Position numbers and translations under genes: made by a program. A DNA stretch of 64,000 nucleotides from JBBKWU01 sp037969035. GTDB lineage: Bacteria; Pseudomonadota; Alphaproteobacteria; Micavibrionales; Micavibrionaceae. Positions 9,462-17,904 of this stretch are shown piece after piece (position 1 is the stretch's first letter; every line of letters starts with the position of its first letter). The notes below the pieces were generated by a model. The model worked only from the letters and a program-made list of their open reading frames with translations. It was not told the DNA's origin and searched no databases. The stretch is taken from contig JBBKWU010000023.1 of assembly GCA_037969035.1 (NCBI GenBank), positions 1-64,000 of the forward strand. Reading direction: 5' to 3'.

Positions 9462-10106
9462 ATGATAAGAATAATCATGAATATACGCGCCCTTTCAACA
9501 CTCATCCAAGACTATATAACGCAAATTCCGCAAAGTGGATTTGTGGCGCTTGATGACGTGATCGAGGCCTTTCACGAGCGCGGCATCGCCTTCTTACTGC
9601 TGCTGTTTGCCGCGCCAATGGCACTTCCCCTTCCTGTGCCGCCGGGTATCAATATCATCCTCGCCAGCCCCCTTATCTTACTCACTGCGCAACAAACATG
9701 GGGCGCGCATAAAATATGGCTACCACACAAAATGAGGACACGTACAGTCGAGGCAGGAAAGCTGCGCGCATTATTTAATGCGCTTATCCCGTGGTTTATT
9801 CGTATCGAGAAACTTGTTAAACCGCGCTTGCCGTGGATTACGGTTGATGGTGCTTCACGCCTGTTTGGCGCGCTTGGTTTTATCATGGCGCTTTGTGTTT
9901 GTATTCCGTTGCCGTTGACCAACACCGTGCCGAGCCTTGGCATTGCGCTTATGGCGATTGGCTTTATCATGCGGGATGGGTTGGCCGTACTTGCAGGTGC
10001 GTTTATCGGCATGGCGTGGATCACACTTTTGGTCGGTGCCACGCTAATATTTGGCCCCGAAGCCATTGAAATTATAAAAGAAACGATTAAATATTTACTG
10101 TCCTAA
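9462..10106 (+). CDS. ExoD-family membrane protein
   Basis: A 214-residue protein with the exopolysaccharide-synthesis ExoD family layout. It has an N-terminal amphipathic part (DDVIEAFHERG), then hydrophobic helices with the family's proline-rich turn PLPVPPGINIILASPL and a later CIPLPLTNTVPSLGIAL helix. The family is linked genetically to exopolysaccharide production in rhizobia, but its biochemistry is unknown. It probably sits in the inner membrane. Translation could start at 9462 or at the second ATG (9477), since neither has a strong ribosome site. dsbB follows 29 bases downstream in the same direction. Confidence 0.85.
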   Translation: MIRIIMNIRALSTLIQDYITQIPQSGFVALDDVIEAFHERGIAFLLLLFAAPMALPLPVPPGINIILASPLILLTAQQTWGAHKIWLPHKMRTRTVEAGKLRALFNALIPWFIRIEKLVKPRLPWITVDGASRLFGALGFIMALCVCIPLPLTNTVPSLGIALMAIGFIMRDGLAVLAGAFIGMAWITLLVGATLIFGPEAIEIIKETIKYLLS

Positions 10107-10135
10107 AACGGACTGATCTAAAACTGGAGAGTGCC

Positions 10136-10696
10136 ATGACGGAGAACGCCACAACCAAGACCACCATGACCGAAACCATTAAATGCTACCTCTCATGCCC
10201 CATATTTGTTTGCGGCGCGCTGTTTATGATTTCCGTGGTTTCGCTTGGCACTGCGCTCATCGCGCAATATGTCTTCGGCCTTGCGCCCTGTCCGTTATGC
10301 ATCTATCAACGCATCCCCTTTGTTATCATCGCAATCCTATCAATGGCTGGGCTGATATTTTCATACAGTCCGGATCGTATGAAAATTGTGTCGAGCTTGA
10401 TTTTTCTGTCCGCGATCTGCCTGCTCGCAGGAAGCATCATCGCCGCCTATCACACAGGCGTTGAGCGCCATTGGTGGACATCCTTTATCGAGGGCTGTAG
10501 CGTTGATTTCAGTGACCCGAGCAATTTACTCGCAATGATTGAGAATACAAAAGCCGCGCGCTGTGATGAAATTCCGTGGGCAGACCCGATCATCGGGCTT
10601 TCCATGGCAAATTACAATGCTATCATTTCGTTTGGTTTGGCTGTGATCTCATTCGCCAGTGCCATATGCATGACACGTCGCGCCAACGGGTTTTAG
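10136..10696 (+). CDS. dsbB: Disulfide bond formation protein DsbB
   Basis: A 186-residue inner-membrane quinone reductase that reoxidises the periplasmic thiol oxidase DsbA. The first periplasmic loop has the redox pair C52-P-L-C55 followed by the IYQR motif. The second pair is C121 and C143 in the second periplasmic loop (EGCSVDF, ARCDEIPW). Four hydrophobic helices are visible. Length and motif order are normal. It lies just downstream of the ExoD-like gene and converges with an alpha/beta hydrolase gene. Confidence 0.93.
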   Translation: MTENATTKTTMTETIKCYLSCPIFVCGALFMISVVSLGTALIAQYVFGLAPCPLCIYQRIPFVIIAILSMAGLIFSYSPDRMKIVSSLIFLSAICLLAGSIIAAYHTGVERHWWTSFIEGCSVDFSDPSNLLAMIENTKAARCDEIPWADPIIGLSMANYNAIISFGLAVISFASAICMTRRANGF

Positions 10697-10706
10697 GTTT
10701 ATGCTG

Positions 10707-10738
10707 AACTCTAACCTAGGCTATAGAGCCTAAGAGTT
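10707..10738. terminator. Inverted repeat between convergent dsbB and hydrolase genes
   Basis: AACTCT plus TAGGC (10707-10721, with a four-base AACC bulge) pairs with GCCTA plus AGAGTT (10728-10738). It overlaps the last codons of the hydrolase gene. There is no clear T run, so it may be a weak bidirectional terminator or only a structured tail. Confidence 0.35.
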
Positions 10739-11728
10739 ACTCAAACCACGCGCCGTGCGAAGCTTTGCAATATCGCTGTCGATATGCGCCAACATGCCAT
10801 TGCGAACATCATCCGTGCATTGCCACATCTCATGTTTGGCATCGGGAAACTCTATTGTATGACCATTGGGCATCCGTGCCGCTAATTCATACATCGCTTC
10901 ATTTGCGCCGATAACTTCTTTACCCGCGACCGCAATCGTAAACGGTGTTTTCAAATGCGTGAAATCTGTTTTTAGCAGCGTACGGCAGGCTTTTACTGAA
11001 TCCATAACCCACCCCAATGTCGGGCGTCCAACTTGTGCTTTCGGGTTTGCACCGATCCATAAGTTACTGACATGCTTACGTTCTGGATCATTGCTGAATA
11101 TATCCCCACCCTTATCCCGATCATCGGGTGACCAATCTTTGGACGTTGGTGCATACGCATCCGCGCCCTGCACACAGGCCAGTGTTTTAGCCAGCTTATA
11201 CGCCGCCGTCCCCCATGATGAGAGCGAACGGAACGGCATGTTCGGGATAAAGTAAAAATCAATCATCGGCGCGGTGATAAACACCCCATCCGCCTTATGA
11301 CTTGGATCTGCCACATAACGGCTCAGCATATGCCCACCATAGGAATGCCCCATCATATAAAGCGGCACATCGCTTGATTTGCGTGTTGACTGCACATGAT
11401 CGACAAAGCGTACAAAGTCTTTCAAATCTTCTTTGATTGTATTTGTGTGGCGGCGGCGGTGATGGGGTGAACCATCTGAAAAACCCTGCCACGGCCAGTC
11501 CATAGCGTGCACATTATAGCCACGTGAGACAAGATCACTATGCAGCTCGCCGTATTTTTCCTTTGGCTCGTTCAGGCCAGTTTGAACAATCACATCGGCT
11601 TTTGCATTATCCGCTTCATAGCGCAGGACGCTCAAATTCTGCCCGAATTTATTCGTCATGGTTTCGTAACGGCCATTTGCAGGCCCATGGAATTTTGCCG
11701 CCAACCCTTGCGGTACAATCACATTCAT
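10730..11728 (-). CDS. Alpha/beta hydrolase (serine aminopeptidase S33 / lysophospholipase-like)
   Basis: A 332-residue protein with the monoacylglycerol-lipase-type fold. The nucleophile elbow is GHSYGG with Ser129, the Gly-rich strand end is DWPWQGFSDG near residue 77, and a C-terminal Asp-His pair is likely in DAKHEMW. It has no signal peptide, so it is probably cytoplasmic and acts on lysophospholipids, monoacylglycerols or quorum lactones; the substrate cannot be read from sequence. The start ATG overlaps the stop of a 42-codon membrane protein gene (TAATG), which suggests translational coupling. Confidence 0.85.
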   Translation of the reverse strand: MNVIVPQGLAAKFHGPANGRYETMTNKFGQNLSVLRYEADNAKADVIVQTGLNEPKEKYGELHSDLVSRGYNVHAMDWPWQGFSDGSPHHRRRHTNTIKEDLKDFVRFVDHVQSTRKSSDVPLYMMGHSYGGHMLSRYVADPSHKADGVFITAPMIDFYFIPNMPFRSLSSWGTAAYKLAKTLACVQGADAYAPTSKDWSPDDRDKGGDIFSNDPERKHVSNLWIGANPKAQVGRPTLGWVMDSVKACRTLLKTDFTHLKTPFTIAVAGKEVIGANEAMYELAARMPNGHTIEFPDAKHEMWQCTDDVRNGMLAHIDSDIAKLRTARGLSNS

Positions 11729-11856
11729 TAAATCAAAACTCCCAGCACACGAATAACAACGTAAACAATCAGGAAGATCGTCGCATAAAACAGAAACAGT
11801 AAAACCGCTTCTTTTAACGTACGTCTCTTGCCGAAATCCAGTAGGTCACCAAACAT
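11728..11856 (-). CDS. 42-residue single-helix membrane protein
   Basis: A short frame reading MFGDLLDFGKRRTLKEAVLL and then FLFYATIFLIVYVVIRVLGVLI: a charged N-terminus followed by one strongly hydrophobic helix. Its TAA shares a base with the ATG of the alpha/beta hydrolase gene (TAATG), and AGGG lies a few bases upstream of its own start. The sharp amphipathic-to-transmembrane layout and the coupled junction argue that it is real. Function is unknown; it could tether or regulate the hydrolase at the membrane. Confidence 0.6.
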   Translation of the reverse strand: MFGDLLDFGKRRTLKEAVLLFLFYATIFLIVYVVIRVLGVLI

Positions 11857-11988
11857 CTGCAAACCCTGTTCATTTATTTGTTTTTATTTATCTATCATAA
11901 AGGCTTAGCAAGCAGAAAGCCTGCCTGTCAAATATTTTGAGCATAAACGAGGGTATAAAATGGAGGGGCGTTATAGGCACGGCCTGTG

Positions 11989-12558
11989 CTATTGCTGTAA
12001 AAGCTCCGCATCCCAGTATAAAAAGTCGCTCCAGCTTTCATGAAGAAAGTTCGGCGGGAATTTCCGACCGCTGTGCTGCAATTCATAAAGACTTGGCTGC
12101 CGTGCTTCTTTTCGGGGGTGCATGCCGCATTCGTGAACCATCTTGCTGCCTTTGCGCAAATTACATTCACGACATGCCGCAACAATATTTTCCCACGATG
12201 TTAATCCACCACGAGAACGCGGTATCACATGATCAAATGTCAAGTTCTGCGCCTTGGATTCCTCGCCGCAATACTGACACTGGAACTGATCGCGCAAAAA
12301 TACGTTAAACCGCGTAAAGGCGGGGTTACGTGCGCTCGGCACATATTCCTTTAACGCCAAAACACTCGGCAATCGCATCTCCATCGTTGGTGATCTGACG
12401 GCTTGCTCATATTCAGAAACAACCACCACTGAATCACGAAAAATGGCCTTAACAGCATCCTGCCAAGACCATAACGATAAAGGAAAATAACTAAGAGGCC
12501 TATAATCTGCATTAAGCACTAAGGCGGGACATTGCTCCAAACTTCGATTCATAAACAT
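11989..12558 (-). CDS. HNH endonuclease family protein
   Basis: Carries a zinc-ribbon HNH domain: C-Q-Y-C, then DHVIPRSRGG with the catalytic His, an N-rich NIVAAC turn and a second C-x2-C pair (CRECN). The N-terminal half (PALVLNADYRPLSYFPLSLW) is the conserved extension of the HNH protein common in alphaproteobacteria, which stands alone rather than beside a restriction methylase. An AGGAG at 12571-12575 favours the ATG at 12558 (189 residues) over the longer frame from 12588. It is probably a nuclease acting in DNA metabolism; the substrate is unknown. Confidence 0.88.
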   Translation of the reverse strand: MFMNRSLEQCPALVLNADYRPLSYFPLSLWSWQDAVKAIFRDSVVVVSEYEQAVRSPTMEMRLPSVLALKEYVPSARNPAFTRFNVFLRDQFQCQYCGEESKAQNLTFDHVIPRSRGGLTSWENIVAACRECNLRKGSKMVHECGMHPRKEARQPSLYELQHSGRKFPPNFLHESWSDFLYWDAELLQQ

Positions 12559-12722
12559 CAGCGGGCACTTCTCCTCTTCATAAATCACCGAACGTGATAG
12601 GAAGCCCCTTGTGAACAGTCTTAAATGGCGACAGTGGCTTCGCGACTCTTACAAAACAATTATACCACAATCCATCGCCATCACGCACAAAATATAGGGA
12701 AATTCCATAATGCACTGCACAA

Positions 12723-13376
12723 TTACGAAAGAGCACCCTTCAGAAACACAGAGCCACTAAGAATGCCCTCTTCGTCGATACTATGCGCCAAACCCTTTGT
12801 CACACCGCCACTAACGGCAAATCCAGCTGCCTCGAGCTTATCTTTCGCATCGTAATACCGCGACAACTCAACAACATGGTCATCATCGCCATGAATAAGA
12901 TGCACAGGAATTTTGTTCAAATTTGCCGCCGTCACATTATCTTCCCAGACAAGCGAACCCGAATACCCCAAAACGCCTGCCATTTTCTCAGGGAAGCGCG
13001 GCCCCGCATAAAGGCTCATCATCGTGCCTTGTGAAAACCCTACAAGTGCTGTCTTTGACGCAGGAATATCATATTCCGCCATTTGCTCGCTGATAAAGCT
13101 ATCCAAAATAGGTGCGGCCGTATGAACGCCATATAAAAACGCCTCTGGTGTCCAATCTTGTAACGAAAACCACTGAAACCCAGTCGGTGCCATATCGCAC
13201 GGGAACGGCGCATCGGGTGATACAAAAACCGCATCGGGCAACATCCGTGCGAAATACGGCGCGAGACTAATCAAATCCTGCCCGTTTGAACCCAACCCAT
13301 GCAAAAGCACAACCAACTGCTTTGCTTTGTTACCTGAAACAGGGTCATGAACGTAAAAATTTTCGATACTCTTCAT
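12723..13376 (-). CDS. Phospholipase/carboxylesterase family hydrolase
   Basis: About 217 residues starting MKSIENFYVHD. An AAGAGAG ribosome site lies just upstream, and a longer start would run into the divergent gluQ. It shows the family's oxyanion segment VVLLHGLGSNG, the nucleophile elbow GFSQGTMM, an HGDDDHVV aspartate region and a late His (GLAHSIDEEG). The family hydrolyses short acyl or thioester bonds in the cytoplasm. A divergent promoter region of about 118 bases separates it from gluQ. Confidence 0.88.
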   Translation of the reverse strand: MKSIENFYVHDPVSGNKAKQLVVLLHGLGSNGQDLISLAPYFARMLPDAVFVSPDAPFPCDMAPTGFQWFSLQDWTPEAFLYGVHTAAPILDSFISEQMAEYDIPASKTALVGFSQGTMMSLYAGPRFPEKMAGVLGYSGSLVWEDNVTAANLNKIPVHLIHGDDDHVVELSRYYDAKDKLEAAGFAVSGGVTKGLAHSIDEEGILSGSVFLKGALS

Positions 13377-13494
13377 AAATTCTCTCTTACTTATTATCTG
13401 TACGTCGACACATGAACATATATAATGTCGCCATGTTGGTTTTACGATATCATCATATTTATAAAAACCCATAAAAAATATAGCCTGAAATAAC

Positions 13495-14352
13495 ATGCCC
13501 CTACCGATCACACGCTTTGCCCCTTCCCCGACTGGCCGCCTTCATCTAGGGCACGCCTACTCCGCGCTATTTGCGTATGAAAAAGTCTATGCGACAGGCG
13601 GCAAATTCATTTTGCGCATAGAAGACATCGACCCCGTGCGCTGTAAACCAGAATACGAGGCCGGCATTTACGAAGATTTACGCTGGCTTGGGCTTGCGTG
13701 GGAATTTCCTGTGCGCCTTCAATCGCATTATATGCTGGATTACGAAGATGCCTTGGGCAAGCTCCATGCGCAAGATTTGCTCTACCCCTGTTTTTGTTCA
13801 CGCAAAGACATACGCGACGAGATCGAGCAAATGGGCGTTGCACCCCACGGGCCTGAAGGTGAAATCTACCCTGGAATTTGCAAGGCTCTCTCCCCACAAG
13901 AACAAGAAGACCGCATCGCCGCAGGCGATCCTTACGCTTTCCGCCTTGATATGGACAAAGCTATCAAAATAGCGGGCAAAAACCTAGAATGGGTTGACCT
14001 TGGCAAAGGCAAACAAATCGCAACGCCTGAAATTTTGGGCGATGTTGTGCTGGCGCGCAAAGATATCTCCACCTGCTACCACCTCAGCGTCACCCTCGAT
14101 GATCATATCCAAGGCATCACCACCGTCACGCGCGGGATGGATTTGTTTTACGCCACGCATTTGCATCGCTTGCTCCAAGAGCTTTTAAAACTCAATGTGC
14201 CCGAATGGCACCACCATGACTTACTGCTCGATGAAAACGGCAAACGCCTCGCCAAACGCGACAAAGCCGTCACCCTACAACATCTCCGCGAAGTCGAAAA
14301 AATCGCCCCCCAAGAAGTACAAACACGCACAGGCATTATATTGCCGTATTAA
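13495..14352 (+). CDS. gluQ: Glutamyl-Q tRNA(Asp) synthetase
   Basis: A 285-residue GluRS paralogue lacking the anticodon-binding half. It activates glutamate and attaches it to queuosine in tRNA(Asp). The start FAPSPTGRLHLGHAYSA holds the HIGH-type motif (HLGH, residues 17-20). A KMSKS-type KRLAKRD loop lies near residue 245. The zinc-binding insertion is visible as CFCSRK and EIYPGIC. Length fits the family. It is divergent from the carboxylesterase gene. Confidence 0.93.
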   Translation: MPLPITRFAPSPTGRLHLGHAYSALFAYEKVYATGGKFILRIEDIDPVRCKPEYEAGIYEDLRWLGLAWEFPVRLQSHYMLDYEDALGKLHAQDLLYPCFCSRKDIRDEIEQMGVAPHGPEGEIYPGICKALSPQEQEDRIAAGDPYAFRLDMDKAIKIAGKNLEWVDLGKGKQIATPEILGDVVLARKDISTCYHLSVTLDDHIQGITTVTRGMDLFYATHLHRLLQELLKLNVPEWHHHDLLLDENGKRLAKRDKAVTLQHLREVEKIAPQEVQTRTGIILPY

Positions 14353-14661
14353 CGTTGTCCTGCGCCATGTTTATAAGAATTTATTCCTATTTCATGCTAT
14401 TCCATGCTATAATCAGGACATCAACAGACCTACTGCGTCCGAATACCTGCCTTGGCCTCCCCGCCACCATTCGGACGGCAAAAAAACCGAAATAAAACGC
14501 GCTTCCGCGACGGTGAAAAAGTTACGATCAGACTGAAGGATATGGATTTTCGATTAAGTTTCAAATAGTTACCGCCACAACCTTCTATAAAGATTACAGC
14601 CTATACAAATAGCAACAATGTTGCTAAAATAACATCAATGTATAGATAAAAGGGCTGTCAC
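14353..14661. other. Intergenic region between gluQ and the XRE regulator
   Basis: A 309-base gap. No convincing gene is seen; the longest short frame (ATGCTATTCCATGC..., 33 codons) has no good ribosome site. The last 60 bases are AT-rich and contain the palindrome annotated at 14611-14625, probably the regulator's promoter. Confidence 0.5.
14611..14625. promoter_or_regulatory. Candidate operator of the XRE regulator
   Basis: Perfect inverted repeat AGCAAC-AAT-GTTGCT, 37 bases before the ATG of the helix-turn-helix gene. Dimeric XRE repressors commonly bind such sites to repress their own promoter; autoregulation here is inferred. Confidence 0.5.
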
Positions 14662-14985
14662 ATGAAACATGATCTACTCCACATCCAAGGAAAACCTTAC
14701 GTTCTCGTTCCCCTCCACGAATACCGCATGCTCAGCAGTGAAAACGGCCAAGCAGAAGCCAAACTCCCCGATGATGTCCTCGATGAAATCCATGCAGGGC
14801 AAACCTCCCCCATCCGTATCCTCCGCAAACACCGCGGCCTGACCCAAGCAGAACTCGCCGACCACGCTGGCCTTTCCCGCCCCTATTTGACCGAGATCGA
14901 AACGCGCAAAAAGCAAGGCTCCGTCAAGGCAATCCGCGCCCTAGCCGAAACACTAGACGTCCCAACGGGCTTACTGGTCGCCTAA
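14662..14985 (+). CDS. XRE-family helix-turn-helix regulator
   Basis: A 107-residue protein. Residues 1-40 resemble the beta-rich N-terminus of antitoxin-like regulators (MKHDLLHIQGKPYVLVPLHE). Residues 50-105 form a Cro/CI helix-turn-helix (RILRKHRGLTQAELADHAGL, SRPYLTEIETRKKQG). No toxin-like gene is adjacent on either side, so it looks like a solitary regulator or an orphaned antitoxin. A palindrome lies in its promoter. An AAAGGGC ribosome site supports the start. Confidence 0.85.
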   Translation: MKHDLLHIQGKPYVLVPLHEYRMLSSENGQAEAKLPDDVLDEIHAGQTSPIRILRKHRGLTQAELADHAGLSRPYLTEIETRKKQGSVKAIRALAETLDVPTGLLVA

Positions 14986-15000
14986 CGCAGCACAGCACAC

Positions 15001-15031
15001 CGTCATTTCGAACGAATGTGAAGCAATCCAG
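15001..15031. repeat. Degenerate dispersed element (GTCATT...GCAATCCAG type)
   Basis: The stretch CGTCATTTCGAACGAATGTG followed by AAGCAATCCAGAG resembles the ends of the interspersed element CGTCATTGCGAG...GCAATCCAG found between genes in many proteobacteria. Only one, decayed, copy was noticed here. It lies between the convergent XRE and amidase genes. Confidence 0.45.
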
Positions 15032-15061
15032 AGCAAGCGATAAATAAAGCGCGGTGCAAAC

Positions 15062-15877
15062 CTAACGATCGCAGCAACTACGGTCGTGCTGTAATGATGG
15101 TATCGCCGCGCGAGCCTTGGCCACGGCGCTTAAATCGATGTCTGCCATGATGACGCCTGCTGTGTGCGCATCACCTTCGGCGAGCACCTCGCCCCACGGG
15201 TCGATAACCATTGAATGACCGTACGTTTTGCGCCCACCGTGATGTTCACCACATTGCGCCGCCGCCACGACAAAGCAGCCGTTTTCAATCGCCCGCGCCC
15301 GCAGTAACACTTCCCAATGCGCGCGCCCCGTTGGCACAGTAAAAGCAGACGGTATCGCCAAAATGCACGCGCCCTTATGCGCCAGATCGCGGTACAAATA
15401 CGGGAAGCGCAGATCGTAGCAAACACTAAGCCCCATCACGCCGAGCGGGGTTTCAGCGGTTACGACTTTATCACCCGCCTGCACAACATTGCTCTCGCGG
15501 TAACTCTCGCCGCCTGCCAGATCAACATCGAACAGATGCATCTTGTCATACTTAGCGACAATGTCGCCTTGCGCATCAATCAAAAGACTGCGATTGGCGA
15601 TCTTGTCATCCGAAACCTTAACCGCGACAGAGCCAACAGATATCCACACACCCAACTCCCGCGCTAAACCCGCATAAAACACATACGCAGGGTGATTTTC
15701 AACCCCCGACGCGGTTTTCAGCTTCTCGGTTTGTGGCGATAGCATGTGACAGGTGTTTTCTGGCGTAAAGATAAACGCCGCACCGTTTGCGGCAGCTTCA
15801 CGGATGTAAATCTCACTCTCGGCGAGGTTTGCTTCGATCTCTGCGCCGCTATTCATCTGGATGCATGCGATTTTCAT
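15062..15877 (-). CDS. Carbon-nitrogen hydrolase (Nit/deaminated glutathione amidase type)
   Basis: A 271-residue nitrilase-superfamily amidase with the catalytic triad E40 (FTPENTC), K112 (YDKMHLFDVD) and C153 (SVCYDLRFPYLYR). The sequence around the triad matches the Nit1/Nit2 branch, whose members hydrolyse deaminated glutathione or omega-amides, a repair role in the cytoplasm. The adjacent downstream-start gene is glutaredoxin grxC, 21 bases away in the same orientation, so a thiol or glutathione-linked operon is plausible. Confidence 0.88.
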   Translation of the reverse strand: MKIACIQMNSGAEIEANLAESEIYIREAAANGAAFIFTPENTCHMLSPQTEKLKTASGVENHPAYVFYAGLARELGVWISVGSVAVKVSDDKIANRSLLIDAQGDIVAKYDKMHLFDVDLAGGESYRESNVVQAGDKVVTAETPLGVMGLSVCYDLRFPYLYRDLAHKGACILAIPSAFTVPTGRAHWEVLLRARAIENGCFVVAAAQCGEHHGGRKTYGHSMVIDPWGEVLAEGDAHTAGVIMADIDLSAVAKARAAIPSLQHDRSCCDR

Positions 15878-15898
15878 ACGGTTATCCTCTGACCTTCA

Positions 15899-16198
15899 TT
15901 ATCCTTTTTGATGTTTTGGCGCACTACCGCCTGAGGCACCCGCACTCAAAAGCTTATCCAGCTCACCGCTCGCATCGGCGGCATGTAAGGCATCACAACC
16001 ACCGACATGCTTATCATCAATGAATATTTGTGGCACAGAACGTTTACCGTCGCTCCCGCGTGCCGCCATTTTATCGCGGGCGGCTTCGTCGCCGTCAACG
16101 CTATATTCGGTGAACTTTACGCCCTTTTTGTTGAGCAACTCTTTCGCGCGCAAACAAAATGGGCATGTTTTCCATGTATATATTTCAACTTTTGCCAT
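15899..16198 (-). CDS. grxC: Glutaredoxin 3
   Basis: A 99-residue glutaredoxin with the dithiol site C12-P-F-C15, the TVP-type loop (RSVPQIFIDD) and the GGCDAL motif that binds glutathione. The C-terminus has a short Gly/Ser-rich extension (GASGGSAPKHQKG). It reduces protein disulfides using glutathione in the cytoplasm. It is upstream of, and likely co-transcribed with, the Nit-type amidase. Confidence 0.93.
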   Translation of the reverse strand: MAKVEIYTWKTCPFCLRAKELLNKKGVKFTEYSVDGDEAARDKMAARGSDGKRSVPQIFIDDKHVGGCDALHAADASGELDKLLSAGASGGSAPKHQKG

Positions 16199-16260
16199 GA
16201 TTGGGTTATCCTTCTATTTAATGATTCAACCTCCTTTAGGTATATTGTATTTTTTAGGCC

Positions 16261-16695
16261 ATGAGCAAGAAGCTTCCTTATAAATATCAGATCTTATCCA
16301 TGTTTGTTGCAGGCCTTTTGGTTGGCGGCATTATTTTGTATGTCCAACTCGTTTTGATGGGACAAAACCCAGACAATTCATTTACCGAAGAACGCATCGT
16401 CAAAATCACAAAAAGCGAACAAGAACTGACCATCCCCAAACAAATGACCGAATGTATGGGCGATGACCAATGCATTGCGGTGGATACGACCTGTAGTTTT
16501 TGCTGCAAATACCTTGCGATTAACGGGAAATATGAGGCCGCCTTTAACCAACGTTTTGACCAAAGCTGCTCCCGTTATAAAGGCAACACATGCGAATGTT
16601 TTGATTTAAATTCCTACCCGAAATGTATCGAGCAACGCTGCCAATTGATAGAATGGGAAGAGCCCGAATATGACATCTACGCCCCCATTGAATAG
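16261..16695 (+). CDS. Cys-rich membrane-anchored protein of unknown function
   Basis: A 144-residue protein with an N-terminal anchor helix (residues about 12-32, FVAGLLVGGIILYVQLVLM) and an extracytoplasmic domain with ten cysteines. Their pattern is C-x4-C-x6-C-x2-CC, then C, C-x-C and a final C-x5-C. The dense cysteines, with AIN and CECFD motifs, suggest a disulfide-stabilised fold in the periplasm, a likely client of the DsbB system. The 3' end overlaps ubiH by 26 bases, which implies co-expression. I do not recognise the family. Confidence 0.8.
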   Translation: MSKKLPYKYQILSMFVAGLLVGGIILYVQLVLMGQNPDNSFTEERIVKITKSEQELTIPKQMTECMGDDQCIAVDTTCSFCCKYLAINGKYEAAFNQRFDQSCSRYKGNTCECFDLNSYPKCIEQRCQLIEWEEPEYDIYAPIE

Positions 16696-17902
16696 CGCCG
16701 ACGCAACAACTGACATTATCATTGTCGGTGGCGGTGTCGCAGGACTCGCAGCGTCTATTTTGCTCGCGGACAAAGGTTTGAGCGTCACCATTCTCGATCC
16801 CTATCCACTACCATCCTTAAGGGGTGTTATTGCTGGAAGCCGCACAAGCGCGTTGATGAACGGGGCTATTACATTGCTAGAAAAAACAGGCGCGTGGGAT
16901 GATTGCGCAGCACATATTGCCCCGCTAGAAATTTTGCGCATTATTGACGACAGCACAAACCGACAAGATCAAATCACGGCTGATTTCAACGCCGATGAGA
17001 TCGGGCAACCGCAATTTGGGATGAACACGCCGAACAATGTGTTACGCGCTGCCCTTGCCGAACAAATCAAAACACGCGCCAATATCACATTGCTACAGGA
17101 TAAACTAACGTCACTTGCCACAGAGAATAGCAGCGCCATTGCCACGCTTGAGAGCGGCACACGCATAAAAGCACAGCTTATCATTGGTGCAGACGGTCGA
17201 AAATCCAGCGTGCGCAGCGCAGCAGGCATTGACCACCGTGAAAAAGACTACGACCAAAAAGCCATTATCTGCCGCCTTAACCACACCAAGCCGCACAACA
17301 ATATCTCGACCGAATTCCACCGCCCGAGCGGCCCGTTCACGCTTGTGCCACTACCAAACAATCAATCGAGCCTTGTTTGGGTCGATAATAGCGACAATGT
17401 CGACGAATTCATGGCATTGAACAAAGCTGACTTCCAACAAGCCATACAGGACAGATCAAACGGCATATTGGGGGAGATCACATTACAAAATGATCCCGAA
17501 GCATGGCCATTGCAAATGGTGCAGGCCAAAAAGCTTGTCGCGCCGCGTGTTGTCTTGATTGCAGAGGCCGCGCATGTTCTTCACCCGCTTGGGGCGCAGG
17601 GCTTGAACCTTAGCCTGCGCGATGTTGAAACCTTGGTGGATACGGTTCTCACGGCTGCAAAACTTGGTCTTGATTACGGCACCGACACGATTTTGCAAAA
17701 ATATGAGGCCGCACGCAGACAGGATATCCAAGGGCGCGTTTGGGGAACAGATGGCTTAACGCAAATGCTGTGTACGGATTCCGCGTTTATCAAATCATTG
17801 CGCCGCCGTGGGTTAAAAGCAGCCGTCAGTATTCCACCGCTTAAAAAACTATTGATGCAGGAAGGCCTTGCGCCATCGGCCTCTAAATCATCCGCCGCGT
17901 AA
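16670..17902 (+). CDS. UbiH/UbiF/VisC-type FAD ubiquinone-biosynthesis hydroxylase
   Basis: A 410-residue flavoprotein monooxygenase. It has an N-terminal FAD dinucleotide motif (IIVGGGVAGLAASILLADKG), a central GADGRKSSVR motif and a C-terminal AEAAHVLHPLGAQGLNLSLRD segment, where the usual GDAAH reads AEAAH. These are signatures of the ring hydroxylases of ubiquinone synthesis, but which ring position it modifies cannot be told. The start overlaps the upstream Cys-rich gene. Confidence 0.88.
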   Translation: MTSTPPLNSADATTDIIIVGGGVAGLAASILLADKGLSVTILDPYPLPSLRGVIAGSRTSALMNGAITLLEKTGAWDDCAAHIAPLEILRIIDDSTNRQDQITADFNADEIGQPQFGMNTPNNVLRAALAEQIKTRANITLLQDKLTSLATENSSAIATLESGTRIKAQLIIGADGRKSSVRSAAGIDHREKDYDQKAIICRLNHTKPHNNISTEFHRPSGPFTLVPLPNNQSSLVWVDNSDNVDEFMALNKADFQQAIQDRSNGILGEITLQNDPEAWPLQMVQAKKLVAPRVVLIAEAAHVLHPLGAQGLNLSLRDVETLVDTVLTAAKLGLDYGTDTILQKYEAARRQDIQGRVWGTDGLTQMLCTDSAFIKSLRRRGLKAAVSIPPLKKLLMQEGLAPSASKSSAA

Positions 17903-17904
17903 GG

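Noticed and set aside
13377..13511. Longer N-terminus (45 extra codons) for the carboxylesterase
   Set aside because: It would overlap the start of gluQ, and the ATG at 13376 has a good ribosome site and matches the family start.
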